The notes under the pieces are model-generated. The model saw only the letters and a program-made list of their open reading frames with translations, did not search any database and was not told the DNA's origin. DNA of 64,000 bases from Selenomonas sp. oral taxon 892 str. F0426 (GTDB lineage Bacteria; Bacillota; Negativicutes; Selenomonadales; Selenomonadaceae): the NCBI RefSeq assembly GCF_000468035.1, contig NZ_KI260540.1:12471-76470 (forward strand), written 5' to 3'. Shown here piece after piece: positions 16,048 to 27,016 of this stretch (position 1 is its first letter; each line of letters opens with the position of its first letter). The translations under genes were made by a program, and so were the position numbers.

Positions 16048-17116
16048 TCACGTCCAATCTGCAGCTTCGCTGCATCTCCCGCAGAGTTTGCGGCATAATA
16101 CATCTCTGCACAGCCGCCGCAATATCCTCCTGCCTCACTTCATCCCATCTGCCGAGATAGCAGATATATCCCGCCTCTGCGCAATCCTCGCAGATCTGAA
16201 TCTGGTTTTCGGCAACAGCAGTCACGATAGCAGGAAGTCCCAGGAAACAGCGTTCCCATGTGGTCGTACCGCCTGCGCCGAGACAAAGATCAGCATGTGC
16301 CATTAGTTCTGCCATATTGGAAACTTGACAGTGATAGTGAAGGAAGTCATGCGCGGCGCAAAGCTTCTCGATCTGCGTGCGACGTGGATTGCTCCCTCCA
16401 ACGACGACATCCACAGCAACGGAGGAAAGTTGAAGCTGCACGAGCGCACAGATTGCCTTTTCGGTCTCCCGCGTCACATCGCTACCGCCGTAGAATACAA
16501 GAATACGGCGCAGGATACCATCCCGCTCTCTCAAATGTTCTCGTGCTTCATAGAACTCCTCGCGCAGGAGGGCATGACGGGGGCCGAGCAGGAGTTTACA
16601 GTGCGGCGGTACCAGCCCGTCATAGCGATGCCGCATCTCCCGATAGTAGTTCTGATCGAGGAGCACATCACAGTCATGCGGGCGATTCGCCAGATCGTCA
16701 ATGACGAAGATCTCTCGCACAAGTGGACGCATTCTTTGCTCCCACACCGCATCGAGCGCATAGCTGTCTACGATGAGACGGTTGACAGGCTGCATACGGG
16801 ACAGAATCTCCCCTGTCTCCTCTGCGTCCACCTCCTGCGACACGGTCAACCACGCCGCATAGCCTGTGAGATTTGGATCCTCCTCATGCTGCGGCAGGAG
16901 ATGCAGGGGAAATCCGTGCTCCTCGACCAGTCGGTGCAAACTCCCTGCAAGATCACGCGAGATAAAATGAACGTCAGCGCCATCCTTCCGCAGTCGCTCC
17001 GCCAGTGTCAGGCAGCGCATCAGATGCCCGCTTCCGATCTGCTCGGATGAGTCCACTCGAATCGCCGCAACGTCGTTCATGACATCCATCCGATCTGTTT
17101 CAACACAAAACATCAC
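16031..17116 (-). CDS. pseG: UDP-2,4-diacetamido-2,4,6-trideoxy-beta-L-altropyranose hydrolase
   Basis: About 361 residues, GT-B-like fold. AAIRVDSSEQIGSGHLMRCLTLAERL is the PseG signature with the G-x-G-H loop; FVIDDLANRPHDCDVLLDQN, YGGSD and LGAGGTTTWERCFLGLPAI are family blocks. It removes UDP to release the free sugar for PseI. The GTG at 17116 and ATG at 17113 overlap the stop of the upstream gene. An ATG at 17080 would give the more usual short N-terminus (MNDVAAIRVD), so the first 12 residues are uncertain. Confidence 0.88.
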   Translation of the reverse strand: MMFCVETDRMDVMNDVAAIRVDSSEQIGSGHLMRCLTLAERLRKDGADVHFISRDLAGSLHRLVEEHGFPLHLLPQHEEDPNLTGYAAWLTVSQEVDAEETGEILSRMQPVNRLIVDSYALDAVWEQRMRPLVREIFVIDDLANRPHDCDVLLDQNYYREMRHRYDGLVPPHCKLLLGPRHALLREEFYEAREHLRERDGILRRILVFYGGSDVTRETEKAICALVQLQLSSVAVDVVVGGSNPRRTQIEKLCAAHDFLHYHCQVSNMAELMAHADLCLGAGGTTTWERCFLGLPAIVTAVAENQIQICEDCAEAGYICYLGRWDEVRQEDIAAAVQRCIMPQTLREMQRSCRLDVNDCDR

Positions 17117-18405
17117 CCCAGAACGATCTTGAGCGGCTCGCCCTCCATATAGGTTTCGGGATGCCCGCTCTTCAGCGCTTCGCGATAGACCTTCATCGCA
17201 TCCTCAAATACGTTGAGCGTGAAGTCCAAATCCTCCTGTGTATGCGTATAGCACGGGAAGATATGCCAGCCAAGGAGAACGCCGCGCTTGACGCTTTCCT
17301 GCATGAAGATGGAGTTATAGAGCCAGTCCTTTTTCCCCTCATAGTCCGTGTATTCGAGGTTCAGACGGCAGGGGTAGCCGCTGAGATCAATCGGCACGTC
17401 AATGTCCCTCGCGAGATGGCGGAAATTATCCTGAAGATATCTGCCCTTCTCCCAGATGGCCTTCGTAGCCTCACCGGATTCGAGTTCCTTCATCACGGCA
17501 ATACCGGCGGCAAGAGACAGGCAGTCACCGCCGAAGGTAGTGGAGATAAAGATCTTCTTATCCACTTCCTCCATGATGTCCTTGCGTCCCGCGACGATGG
17601 AGAGCGGCATTCCGTTTGCTGCCGCCTTGCCGAACGTCGAGAGATCGGGCGTCACGCCGAAATACGCCTGCGCCCCGCCGATCGAGAAGCGGAAGCCGTT
17701 GACAACCTCATCGAAAATCAGCAGAGCCCCGTTCCGATGGCAGAGTTCCTTCAACTGCGCAAGGAAACCTTCTTTGGGTGGCTCGACCTCAACCGCCTCG
17801 GTAATGACTGCGGCGATTTCCCCCGGATAGGTTTCAAAATACTCTTCGACCTTCGCCAGATCGTTGTAGTCAAATTTATGGACGAACTGACGCACCTCGG
17901 GAAGGATGCCCCCCTGACGGACGTTCTCCGCCGCTGTCGTCCATTCATGCCAGCCATGATACTCTCCGCGCACGATGTGCTTGCGCCCCGTATAGCAGCG
18001 CGCAATGCGGACAGCCGCCTCCGTCGCCGAGGATCCTGTCTTGAGGAAGCGCACCTTGCCTGCGCTCGGGATGTGCTTTACACACAGCTCAGCATACTCC
18101 ACTTCCTCGGGTGCAACGAGGGAGTAGCCCATGCCGCGCCGCAGCTGCGCCATGACTGCATCATCCACCGCCTTGTACTGATAGCCGAGCAGGATGGGGC
18201 CAAGCCCCATATCATAGTCAATGTATTCGTTGCCGTCCGGATCCCAGACGTGCCCATCCTTGCCATGGTCGATATAGATGGGAGACACGCCCTTGATGTG
18301 TGTCTCAGGCCCCTTACTGTAGAGCTGACAGCCCGAGAGGATGGTATCCTGTGCCCGCTGCCACAGTTCATCTGACTTCTTCAGACTTCTTTGATTGATC
18401 TTCAT
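17113..18405 (-). CDS. Glutamate-1-semialdehyde-aminomutase-like class III aminotransferase in the pse cluster
   Basis: 430 residues of the class III PLP family, closest in style to glutamate-1-semialdehyde 2,1-aminomutase: GSSATEAAVRIARCYTGRKHIVRGEYHGWHEW, FDEVVNGFRFSIGGAQAYFGVTPDLSTFGKAAANGMPLS with the PLP lysine in FGKA, and TTFGGDCLSLAA. No haem genes are nearby; it lies between pseF and pseG, overlapping the latter. Such GSA-like enzymes recur in surface-sugar and flagellin-glycan clusters, where the true reaction is mostly unknown, so a tetrapyrrole role is unlikely. The start at 18405 follows GGGAGG; the ATG six codons upstream would use up that site. Confidence 0.83.
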   Translation of the reverse strand: MKINQRSLKKSDELWQRAQDTILSGCQLYSKGPETHIKGVSPIYIDHGKDGHVWDPDGNEYIDYDMGLGPILLGYQYKAVDDAVMAQLRRGMGYSLVAPEEVEYAELCVKHIPSAGKVRFLKTGSSATEAAVRIARCYTGRKHIVRGEYHGWHEWTTAAENVRQGGILPEVRQFVHKFDYNDLAKVEEYFETYPGEIAAVITEAVEVEPPKEGFLAQLKELCHRNGALLIFDEVVNGFRFSIGGAQAYFGVTPDLSTFGKAAANGMPLSIVAGRKDIMEEVDKKIFISTTFGGDCLSLAAGIAVMKELESGEATKAIWEKGRYLQDNFRHLARDIDVPIDLSGYPCRLNLEYTDYEGKKDWLYNSIFMQESVKRGVLLGWHIFPCYTHTQEDLDFTLNVFEDAMKVYREALKSGHPETYMEGEPLKIVLG

Positions 18406-18434
18406 AATAGATGCGCCTCCCATATTTATCCCGC

Positions 18435-19181
18435 TTACTTCGTATCTTCTGCCAGAGATTTCAGCAGCCCCTCATTTCGAACAATCCCTCGATTGAACGT
18501 CCGAAGGTCAGGCTGTTCTTTCAACAGGGAAAGAATATCCTGCATGGAAAAATCGTTGTTCTTCGCATAGAGTTTTTCATAGACCGCTTCCACAAAAGCA
18601 AAGTCGCACGGCTCATCAACCGTCCAGCGCAAATCGCCATAATCCTCCGCACAGTCCACAGAACCAATACGAAAGCGCTCCGGATGATTCCGAAAATAGA
18701 GTGTGACGTGTTCCCGCTCAGAAGTCAGTCGTGCCTCCCGATGTGCCTGTTCCAGAGCAGCGAATGTCATGATCTCGGTATCAAGCCCGTCTGGAAAGCG
18801 TTCTGTTGTATGCGTATAGTCATTCTTCTCAGTGAGGTGACGCGCAATCACATCATCACTCACACGCCAGTCAATGAGCGGACAGTCCCCCGTCACGCGA
18901 ACGATATGTTCCGCGCCATATTCTTTTGCACAGGCATAGTAACGATCCAGAACATCATCAAGACTGCCGCGATAGATGTTTACGCCCGTCTCTTTTGCAA
19001 GAGCACAGAGCGGATCATCGCTCACATCTGTGCTCGTCGCGAGAACAAGCTGGTCAATGTATCGGCTGCGTGTCAGACGTTCCATCTCCCGCAGCACCAT
19101 CGCTCGTCCAAGCAATGGCTTCAACACCTTGTTCGGCAAACGATGCGAGGAGCACCGCGCCTGCAAAATGGCTAGCACCAA
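18435..19181 (-). CDS. pseF: CMP-sugar cytidylyltransferase, SpsF/PseF type
   Basis: 248 residues. LAILQARCSSHRLPNKVLKPLLGRAMVLREMERL is the nucleotide-binding N-terminus of the CMP-NeuAc synthetase-like family (SpsF branch), and HIVRVTGDCPLIDW holds the metal-binding aspartate. In this context it would activate pseudaminic acid as CMP-Pse. The start codon is TTG behind AAAGGA, with a GTG as the next codon; either may be used. It differs from the Campylobacter-type PseF in belonging to the SpsF subgroup, so the assignment rests partly on position. Confidence 0.78.
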   Translation of the reverse strand: MVLAILQARCSSHRLPNKVLKPLLGRAMVLREMERLTRSRYIDQLVLATSTDVSDDPLCALAKETGVNIYRGSLDDVLDRYYACAKEYGAEHIVRVTGDCPLIDWRVSDDVIARHLTEKNDYTHTTERFPDGLDTEIMTFAALEQAHREARLTSEREHVTLYFRNHPERFRIGSVDCAEDYGDLRWTVDEPCDFAFVEAVYEKLYAKNNDFSMQDILSLLKEQPDLRTFNRGIVRNEGLLKSLAEDTK

Positions 19182-19244
19182 TATATATCAGTCCTTTTCC
19201 ATAGGAACATCAGCCATAAATAGATACACATTCATAATAAAAAA

Positions 19245-20126
19245 TCAGAGGCTGACCTTCCACCGCTGCGGCTCGAGTATATTCACATCTATATCACGAA
19301 ATGCACCATACAGTTTTTGATAGGTTGCTGAAAATGTGTGACACCTTGACAGAAGATCCGCATTCTCGTTCAACTGTGCACTCGTATCCACACCGAACAC
19401 GACGTAGGAAATTCCCGCATGACAGAGTGCGTAGAGCATCGCTGCCTCACGCGGGAGGAATCCGTCCTCTGCCGCCATGGCTTGAAAGCGCTCCACATAG
19501 ACACCGCTTCCCGCAACCTTTGCCTCTGCATCCGCAGGAGACATGAGCAAAAGTCCCTGCAAAAACGAGCTCCGCGCAAATACTTCTTTTCTATTTTCCT
19601 TGGCACACTCAAAAAAACCGCAGTCGTCAAGACGCTGATCAAGCACGTTATACGGCACCTGTATGACATCAATGCGAGAATCCTCTGCCGCACGCATGGC
19701 GTCATCTGGACTGTAGATACTCACACCGATCTTATCCATCCATCCACGCGCCTTTGCCTCCTCCATCGCGTCCATAACAGAGGCATCATCGAGATCCTCT
19801 ACGCGATGCAGCATATAGCAGTAAAGGCTGGTCACGGAAAGACGTGTCAGGGAGCGTTGGATTTCCTGCTGGACATCACGCCGCTCTCCTTCCAGCGCAG
19901 GATGCAGTTTAGAGATGATCTGTCCGCCATGTGTGGCTAGCGCATAGCGACCGAGCAGTTCCTCCGACGTTCCGTATGCGCTGGCGGTATCAAACATACG
20001 AATGCCTGTATCAAGAGCGGCATCCAGGATCCCGAAGACCTCTTCTGCGGTCGGCTGGCGCCCCAAGGTGTTGTGAATGCCATAGTGCATACCGAACTGC
20101 ACCGTTCCCAGACAAAGTTGTGCCAT
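19245..20126 (-). CDS. Aldo/keto reductase in the pse cluster
   Basis: 293 residues. AQLCLGTVQFGMHYGI at the N-terminus, FDTASAYGTSEELLG (catalytic Asp/Tyr region), LYCYMLHRVED, KIGVSIYSPDDAM, VIQVPYNVLDQRL and YVVFGVDTSAQL follow the AKR barrel. It would reduce a sugar carbonyl with NAD(P)H. It sits between pseC and pseF in the same direction and has no counterpart in the core six-step pathway, so it may tailor the nonulosonic acid or make a substituent together with the GSA-like enzyme. The ATG at 20126 follows GGGAGGACAT; the longer frame to 20240 would overlap pseC and is rejected. Confidence 0.82.
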   Translation of the reverse strand: MAQLCLGTVQFGMHYGIHNTLGRQPTAEEVFGILDAALDTGIRMFDTASAYGTSEELLGRYALATHGGQIISKLHPALEGERRDVQQEIQRSLTRLSVTSLYCYMLHRVEDLDDASVMDAMEEAKARGWMDKIGVSIYSPDDAMRAAEDSRIDVIQVPYNVLDQRLDDCGFFECAKENRKEVFARSSFLQGLLLMSPADAEAKVAGSGVYVERFQAMAAEDGFLPREAAMLYALCHAGISYVVFGVDTSAQLNENADLLSRCHTFSATYQKLYGAFRDIDVNILEPQRWKVSL

Positions 20127-20173
20127 ATGTCCTCCCGTTTCCGACATCGCTGCTCGAATCAGCACCGCCGCAT

Positions 20174-22320
<2,147 letters not shown>

Positions 22321-23769
22321 CTACTCCTTTTCTCCTGCGACCTTGCATCGGTGCGTCTCTATATAGGGGATGATGAACCGGAAAAACTTCTCCAGCTTTT
22401 CATCATTCTTCTTGGCGTCAAACGCCGGCATAGCCTCCTGAACCGCTGGTGAGTAAACGGCATCCACCGTCTTTTCCAAATAGCAATGCAGAGCTTGCTC
22501 CAAAGCATCATGATCGATCACATATGATGTGATGTCCTCCAGGTGCAGCCCCTCATGATACTGGAATACACCGGGAAACGTCTCGTACCATATGCGCCCG
22601 AAGATCAGGGCATTCTTTCCTCCGCTGATTGCCTCCCACCCGGCCGTCCCCGTAATAGTCGCGACAAATTTGGCATGTTCCATAAGCGCATAGGTATCGA
22701 TGGAGCGATCCACATACTTGACGTTCGGAATGAGCTTCAGACGCTTGAAGAAGTAATCCAGCCGCATGCGTTTCGTCTGCTTTGGATTTTCCTTAACGTA
22801 GATCATCCAATTCGGCGGCAGCATTGCGCGCAGTTTCTCAATAGCGAGCAGCTGATCGCAATATATTCCGCCTAATACATCCGTTGTCATTTCAGGCTGA
22901 AGATGAAGCGGAAAATATACGTAATCGCAATTAAAATCAATATTTTTTTCAGAACATTTTATTGCATTTGCCTGATACTTCTTCTTTTCGTCATAGTTCA
23001 TAGCGCATGCTGCGACTTTTTTTAAAAAAAACTCTTGAATGCTGCTGTATTTTTGAAGAGTACTTTCAAAAATATCCTTTTTCCGTTTTATGAATACCCT
23101 TGGCGACGCTAATTTTCTCAAGTGATATTGCAGAGTCTTTCTTTTCTTGGGTGCATGTTTCCCTTTCATATAGTACAGGTCTTTTTTATAGTCCTGACGA
23201 ACCTCTGTCTCCTCAGGATGCGGCGTGCGAAACATCGGAACATCCGCGAAGCGCCCATAATCTTCTATCGAAAAACAGTATGCAAAGGTTCCGAAGGGAC
23301 CGGACGGTACTAAAATCAAGGTAGGTATTCCCATGGCCCGTGCCATAGGATACAGAATGCTCCGCCCCCCCTCATGCGGTATATCAGCAAAAACGACAAT
23401 ATCAATTTGATTCCGTACAAGCATTGTATAATAATATCTCACCCAAATCTGTATGATATTCATGAACTCATAGACAGGAAGGCGATCATAGAATAACTGA
23501 CGGGCGAAATTCTGTAAAATGACAGGGAAGTAGGGGCGTATTTTCTCATCCAGCCAAGTCGGCGGAAAATCCAAATCCTCCTGAGAAAAATTCAGTTCAA
23601 GTTTATCCTCGATGATTTCGACACCCTCTCTCTCCATGAAGAACGGCGTCTTACTGTCACTCTCACCAACAATCCACTTTTTTACACAAAATACCCCCTC
23701 ATCATGAAGGCGCGCAATCAAAGGAGCAGCAATCGGTTGATCCAACCCCCAAATCAATGTATTTAACAT
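22321..23769 (-). CDS. Capsule_synth-like glycosyltransferase, paralogue A
   Basis: 482 residues, no signal peptide. The C-terminal half is shared block by block with the next gene upstream: YVYFPLHLQPEMTTD, LGGIYCDQLLAIEKL, IYVKENPKQ, YVDRSIDTYALMEHAKFVATITGTAGWEA and FPGVFQ. The GTAGWEAISGGK segment and overall layout resemble Capsule_synth (KpsC/KpsS-like) GT-B transferases. Directly upstream of pseB, it is a candidate transferase for pseudaminic acid or an adjoining residue. DNA is clearly more AT-rich than the pse genes (long A/T runs around 22920-23100), a sign of separate origin. Family assignment is by motif only. Confidence 0.65.
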   Translation of the reverse strand: MLNTLIWGLDQPIAAPLIARLHDEGVFCVKKWIVGESDSKTPFFMEREGVEIIEDKLELNFSQEDLDFPPTWLDEKIRPYFPVILQNFARQLFYDRLPVYEFMNIIQIWVRYYYTMLVRNQIDIVVFADIPHEGGRSILYPMARAMGIPTLILVPSGPFGTFAYCFSIEDYGRFADVPMFRTPHPEETEVRQDYKKDLYYMKGKHAPKKRKTLQYHLRKLASPRVFIKRKKDIFESTLQKYSSIQEFFLKKVAACAMNYDEKKKYQANAIKCSEKNIDFNCDYVYFPLHLQPEMTTDVLGGIYCDQLLAIEKLRAMLPPNWMIYVKENPKQTKRMRLDYFFKRLKLIPNVKYVDRSIDTYALMEHAKFVATITGTAGWEAISGGKNALIFGRIWYETFPGVFQYHEGLHLEDITSYVIDHDALEQALHCYLEKTVDAVYSPAVQEAMPAFDAKKNDEKLEKFFRFIIPYIETHRCKVAGEKE

Positions 23770-23815
23770 CCTATCGCCTCCTTATCATGCATCGCCCGCT
23801 ATGGTCTTTCGTTTC

Positions 23816-25234
23816 TCACGAATTTGCCCCATTCAATTTGACGAACAAGAACTCCATCGCTTGGAGCATATTTTTATGGTTTTCCCCTGCATCAAAATCC
23901 TTAGCGTCACGCAGGCAATCACTGCGGAAGATCCCTTTCAAAGCCTTTCCTCGATACGCAGAGAATGCCTGCTCCACGGCACAATGCTCAATGGAATAGT
24001 CAGCCACTGCCTCTGCGTCAAGCTCATCTGAAAATGGGAAAACACCAGGAAAATTTTTATACCAGCACTGCCCAAAGACAACCACGGGCTTCCCGCCTGA
24101 AATCGCCTCCCAGCCCGCCGTTCCACTGATGGTCGCAACGAACTGACTGTGCTTCATGAGCTGATATGTATCTACCGAGCGTGAAATATACCGCACCTGC
24201 GGCAGACATGACAATCGTTTGAAAAAATATTTTTCCCGCATCCAGAACAACTGCTTCGGATTCTCCTTGACGTAAATCAGCCAGTCTTTCGGAAGAATGC
24301 GTGCCAGCTGCTCGATTGCCAAGAGTTGATCACGATAGCAGCCGCCAAGCGTATCCGTAGTCATCTCCGGCTGTAGGTGCAGCGGAAAATATACATACTT
24401 TTCACTCCAGCTGATATTGCTCGCCTCTGCACGTCTTGCTGCTCTATGATACTCTTTGGTGCGAAAATATCGGCTGATGCCGAGGACAATACGCCGCTCA
24501 ATGAAATCCGCAACAGAATCATATTTATCCCCATGACGCTTTAACATCGCCCATCGTTCTGCAAACCATGTACGTGGGTGCATAAAGAGCCGAAACTTTT
24601 GTTTGGCAGACTTTCCTAAATCCTCTCGAATCCGTTCTTCTGTCATATATGCCAATTTTTTCTGATAGGCCTTTTCGACATGTATCACACTTTGCTCTTT
24701 TTCCTGTAATCGGGGGCAGATTTCAAAGATACCATAATCCTCTATTGATGTGCAAATATGAAAAAAATCCGTCTGCTCAGAGGGAACCAATGCGTATGTC
24801 CGGATCCCTAAAATACGTGCTGCCGCATAAATGACACTGTCGACAGGACCATGCGGCAAATCTTGAAATAGAATCGCTTCCGCACGAACGCGACGCATGA
24901 CATCCGCAAAATAATTTGCCATCATATGTACAACATGCTTATATTCGTAATATGGAATGCGATAAAACTCCGTGTCACGTGCAAAGTTTGCCAAGATATA
25001 ATCGAGTTCGGCAAAAAGACGACGCTCTTCCGTTTCTGTTAATGTCGGAGTATAAGACAAACCTCTCCGCCATGATGTGATAAACACCTCTGCCGAAGGG
25101 AAGTCAGAAAACGCCGTCCGATTTTCTTCTGCAATATACCATTTTACAATCTCTATCGTTCCATTCTTATGAAACTCCTTTAAAACATCACGGATTAGAT
25201 CTGCATCCAGTTCCACAATAACAAAACGTCTCAT
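23816..25234 (-). CDS. Capsule_synth-like glycosyltransferase, paralogue B
   Basis: 472 residues. It shares with the next gene YVYFPLHLQPEMTTD, LGGCYRDQLLAIEQL, IYVKENPKQ, YISRSVDTYQLMKHSQFVATISGTAGWEA and FPGVFP, while the N-terminal thirds differ more, as expected if the two copies bind different acceptors. Cytosolic by sequence. The start at 25234 (MRRFVIVE) follows GAGAGGG; the GTG at 25255 is an alternative. The pair separates the heptose/core genes from the pse genes. A tandem duplication with divergence is the simplest history. Confidence 0.65.
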   Translation of the reverse strand: MRRFVIVELDADLIRDVLKEFHKNGTIEIVKWYIAEENRTAFSDFPSAEVFITSWRRGLSYTPTLTETEERRLFAELDYILANFARDTEFYRIPYYEYKHVVHMMANYFADVMRRVRAEAILFQDLPHGPVDSVIYAAARILGIRTYALVPSEQTDFFHICTSIEDYGIFEICPRLQEKEQSVIHVEKAYQKKLAYMTEERIREDLGKSAKQKFRLFMHPRTWFAERWAMLKRHGDKYDSVADFIERRIVLGISRYFRTKEYHRAARRAEASNISWSEKYVYFPLHLQPEMTTDTLGGCYRDQLLAIEQLARILPKDWLIYVKENPKQLFWMREKYFFKRLSCLPQVRYISRSVDTYQLMKHSQFVATISGTAGWEAISGGKPVVVFGQCWYKNFPGVFPFSDELDAEAVADYSIEHCAVEQAFSAYRGKALKGIFRSDCLRDAKDFDAGENHKNMLQAMEFLFVKLNGANS

Positions 25235-25312
25235 GACACACGCCCTCTCTATCACTGCTCATATGCCTGATCATGTGCTTTAGCAAATCAAAGAAATTAA
25301 GCATGCAATCAC

Positions 25313-26218
25313 TTAAAAGGAAATCATGAGAGCTTTCACCCTCTCCTCGATCTCCGCATCCACCTCATCGAGAAACGCAAATCGCCGCCGATAAACGGCG
25401 CGCTTTCGGGTCGGGATATGATCCATCTCCTTGCGCGACAGGGTAAGAGGAAGTTCATAGAAGCGCTTATCCTCCGTCTCCCATCCGCCCGCTTCCTCCC
25501 AAAAGGCACCGAAATCGGTCTTAAGTTTACGATCACGGCGGATATGGTTGTTTGCATAGTATCCCACGTTCGAGACGGCAAGGATTCGCTGCACACCGAG
25601 AGAACGCGCGACCGCCTGTGTCATGTAGAGGATGAGATTCTTCGTACGGAATCGATGTGCACGCTTCGTCATCTCACGCACAAAGTCCTGTGCATTCTCG
25701 GTGTTGGGTCCCTGCATCGCACCAATCACGAGTGTCGGCACTCCATCACGCTGTTCAATCCAAAACATGATCTGATAGAGCGTAACGTGATCGACTGCCA
25801 TCATGACGGAGAGCAGGCCCTCCTTGCGCTGTCCCGGCTCTAGTTTCAGATGGGCATTCCACGCAATATCCGTTTCCGATGAGCGCCATATTTCCCGTGC
25901 ATGCTCCAGTCCAAGATCTACAAAATCCGCTTGGTTCAACCGCTCTTCCAAAAAAGAATAATGTGATTTGATGAGCTTGATGCGTGCAGCGACGGTCGAA
26001 CCTGCATAAAAAAAGGCGCGTGTCGCCTGCTCCAAGGGAAACGGATTACGCTCATAGAGCTCTTTACGTGCCTCTGTTTCATGAAAGAAATCATAGAGCT
26101 CCCGCAGAGTATTCCAATGCAGGACTGCACGCACCATGAAGATCACTGCGCGCCGCCCCTCGCTCGTATGACGAAAACGATACGCCCGGCGCGCAACATC
26201 ATAGATTTCTGCGATCAT
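25313..26218 (-). CDS. VirK/YbjX family (DUF535) protein
   Basis: 301 residues. YQIMFWIEQRDGVPTLVIGAMQGPNTENAQDFVREMTKRAHRFRTKNLILYMTQAVARSLGVQRILAVSN, FWEEAGG and PTRKRAVYRRRFAFLDEV match DUF535 throughout. VirK in Shigella and YbjX in enterobacteria are linked to surface-protein or lipid A-related envelope traits, but the biochemical function is unknown. Its ATG overlaps the stop of the GT2 gene (ATGA). Location among LPS core genes supports an envelope-polysaccharide role. Confidence 0.85.
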   Translation of the reverse strand: MIAEIYDVARRAYRFRHTSEGRRAVIFMVRAVLHWNTLRELYDFFHETEARKELYERNPFPLEQATRAFFYAGSTVAARIKLIKSHYSFLEERLNQADFVDLGLEHAREIWRSSETDIAWNAHLKLEPGQRKEGLLSVMMAVDHVTLYQIMFWIEQRDGVPTLVIGAMQGPNTENAQDFVREMTKRAHRFRTKNLILYMTQAVARSLGVQRILAVSNVGYYANNHIRRDRKLKTDFGAFWEEAGGWETEDKRFYELPLTLSRKEMDHIPTRKRAVYRRRFAFLDEVDAEIEERVKALMISF

Positions 26219-26994
26219 GAAAAATCCCCCGTATGACGGTTCGTCTTATCCAGGTAGTAGAGTTTTACATACTTTTCCATTGTATAAAAGTAGTGGAATA
26301 CGGAAAGGATAAACCCAATGCGCCCGTCGAGAAATCCGCCGCGCAGGATATACATACGAAAGCTTGCCCAAACAGGGTGCAGGATGACGTCTGCGAATTT
26401 TGCACGGCGACCGCTGTCATAGGATTTCTGAGCAGCAAGAGAGGTATACGTATTCATCTTGCTCAGATGATGTGTCCAATCACGATAGGGATAGTGAATG
26501 AGATATTCATTCTTCGGCAGCTTCACCTCACGATACGGATGGCATATTTTAGGATGAACAAGCCCCGTGACACTCGTCCCCTCGCGCGGCAAAAGGCGTA
26601 CTACATAGTCAGGAAACCAGCCACCATGGCGAAGCGGCTGTTCATAGTAATAACTCAAACGTGAATTCGCATAAGCACATTGTCGATCGTCCGCTTTGAC
26701 AAGGGCTGCGAGATGATCGGCGAGCTGAGGTGATATACGTTCATCTGCGTCCAAAAAGTAAATCCAATCACACGTGGCCTGTTCCACCGCAAATGTTTGC
26801 TGTGCGCCCCAATCGCCGGCAAGAGCGCGCTGAACAATGCGCGCGCCAAGAGCTTTTGCCAACTCCGCAGTACGATCCGTGCTAAAGTCATCGATCACAA
26901 CAACTTCGCCTGCAAAGGCAGCACTGCGAATGCAGTCCTCTATATTCTTCTCCTCATTCTTCGCAAGGATGAGAACAGAAAGATTTAGAGCCAT
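26215..26994 (-). CDS. WaaE/KdtX-like family 2 glycosyltransferase
   Basis: 259 residues. The GT-A start LSVLILAKNEEKNIEDCIRSAAFAGEVVVIDDFSTDRTAE, the DxD-type FLDADERISPQL, and C-terminal YRDWTHHLSKMNTYTSLAAQ are typical of the WaaE group that adds glucose to inner-core heptose. It acts on the cytoplasmic face. The start at 26994 follows GGAAGG; the upstream ATG at 27024 is less likely and would overlap the preceding gene. Confidence 0.85.
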   Translation of the reverse strand: MALNLSVLILAKNEEKNIEDCIRSAAFAGEVVVIDDFSTDRTAELAKALGARIVQRALAGDWGAQQTFAVEQATCDWIYFLDADERISPQLADHLAALVKADDRQCAYANSRLSYYYEQPLRHGGWFPDYVVRLLPREGTSVTGLVHPKICHPYREVKLPKNEYLIHYPYRDWTHHLSKMNTYTSLAAQKSYDSGRRAKFADVILHPVWASFRMYILRGGFLDGRIGFILSVFHYFYTMEKYVKLYYLDKTNRHTGDFS

Positions 26995-27016
26995 AATGCC
27001 TTCCTTCCCAGACGTG

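Noticed and set aside
17113-18405. hemL (glutamate-1-semialdehyde aminomutase)
   Set aside because: The family fits, but the gene is embedded in the pse cluster with no other tetrapyrrole gene, so the haem name was not assigned.
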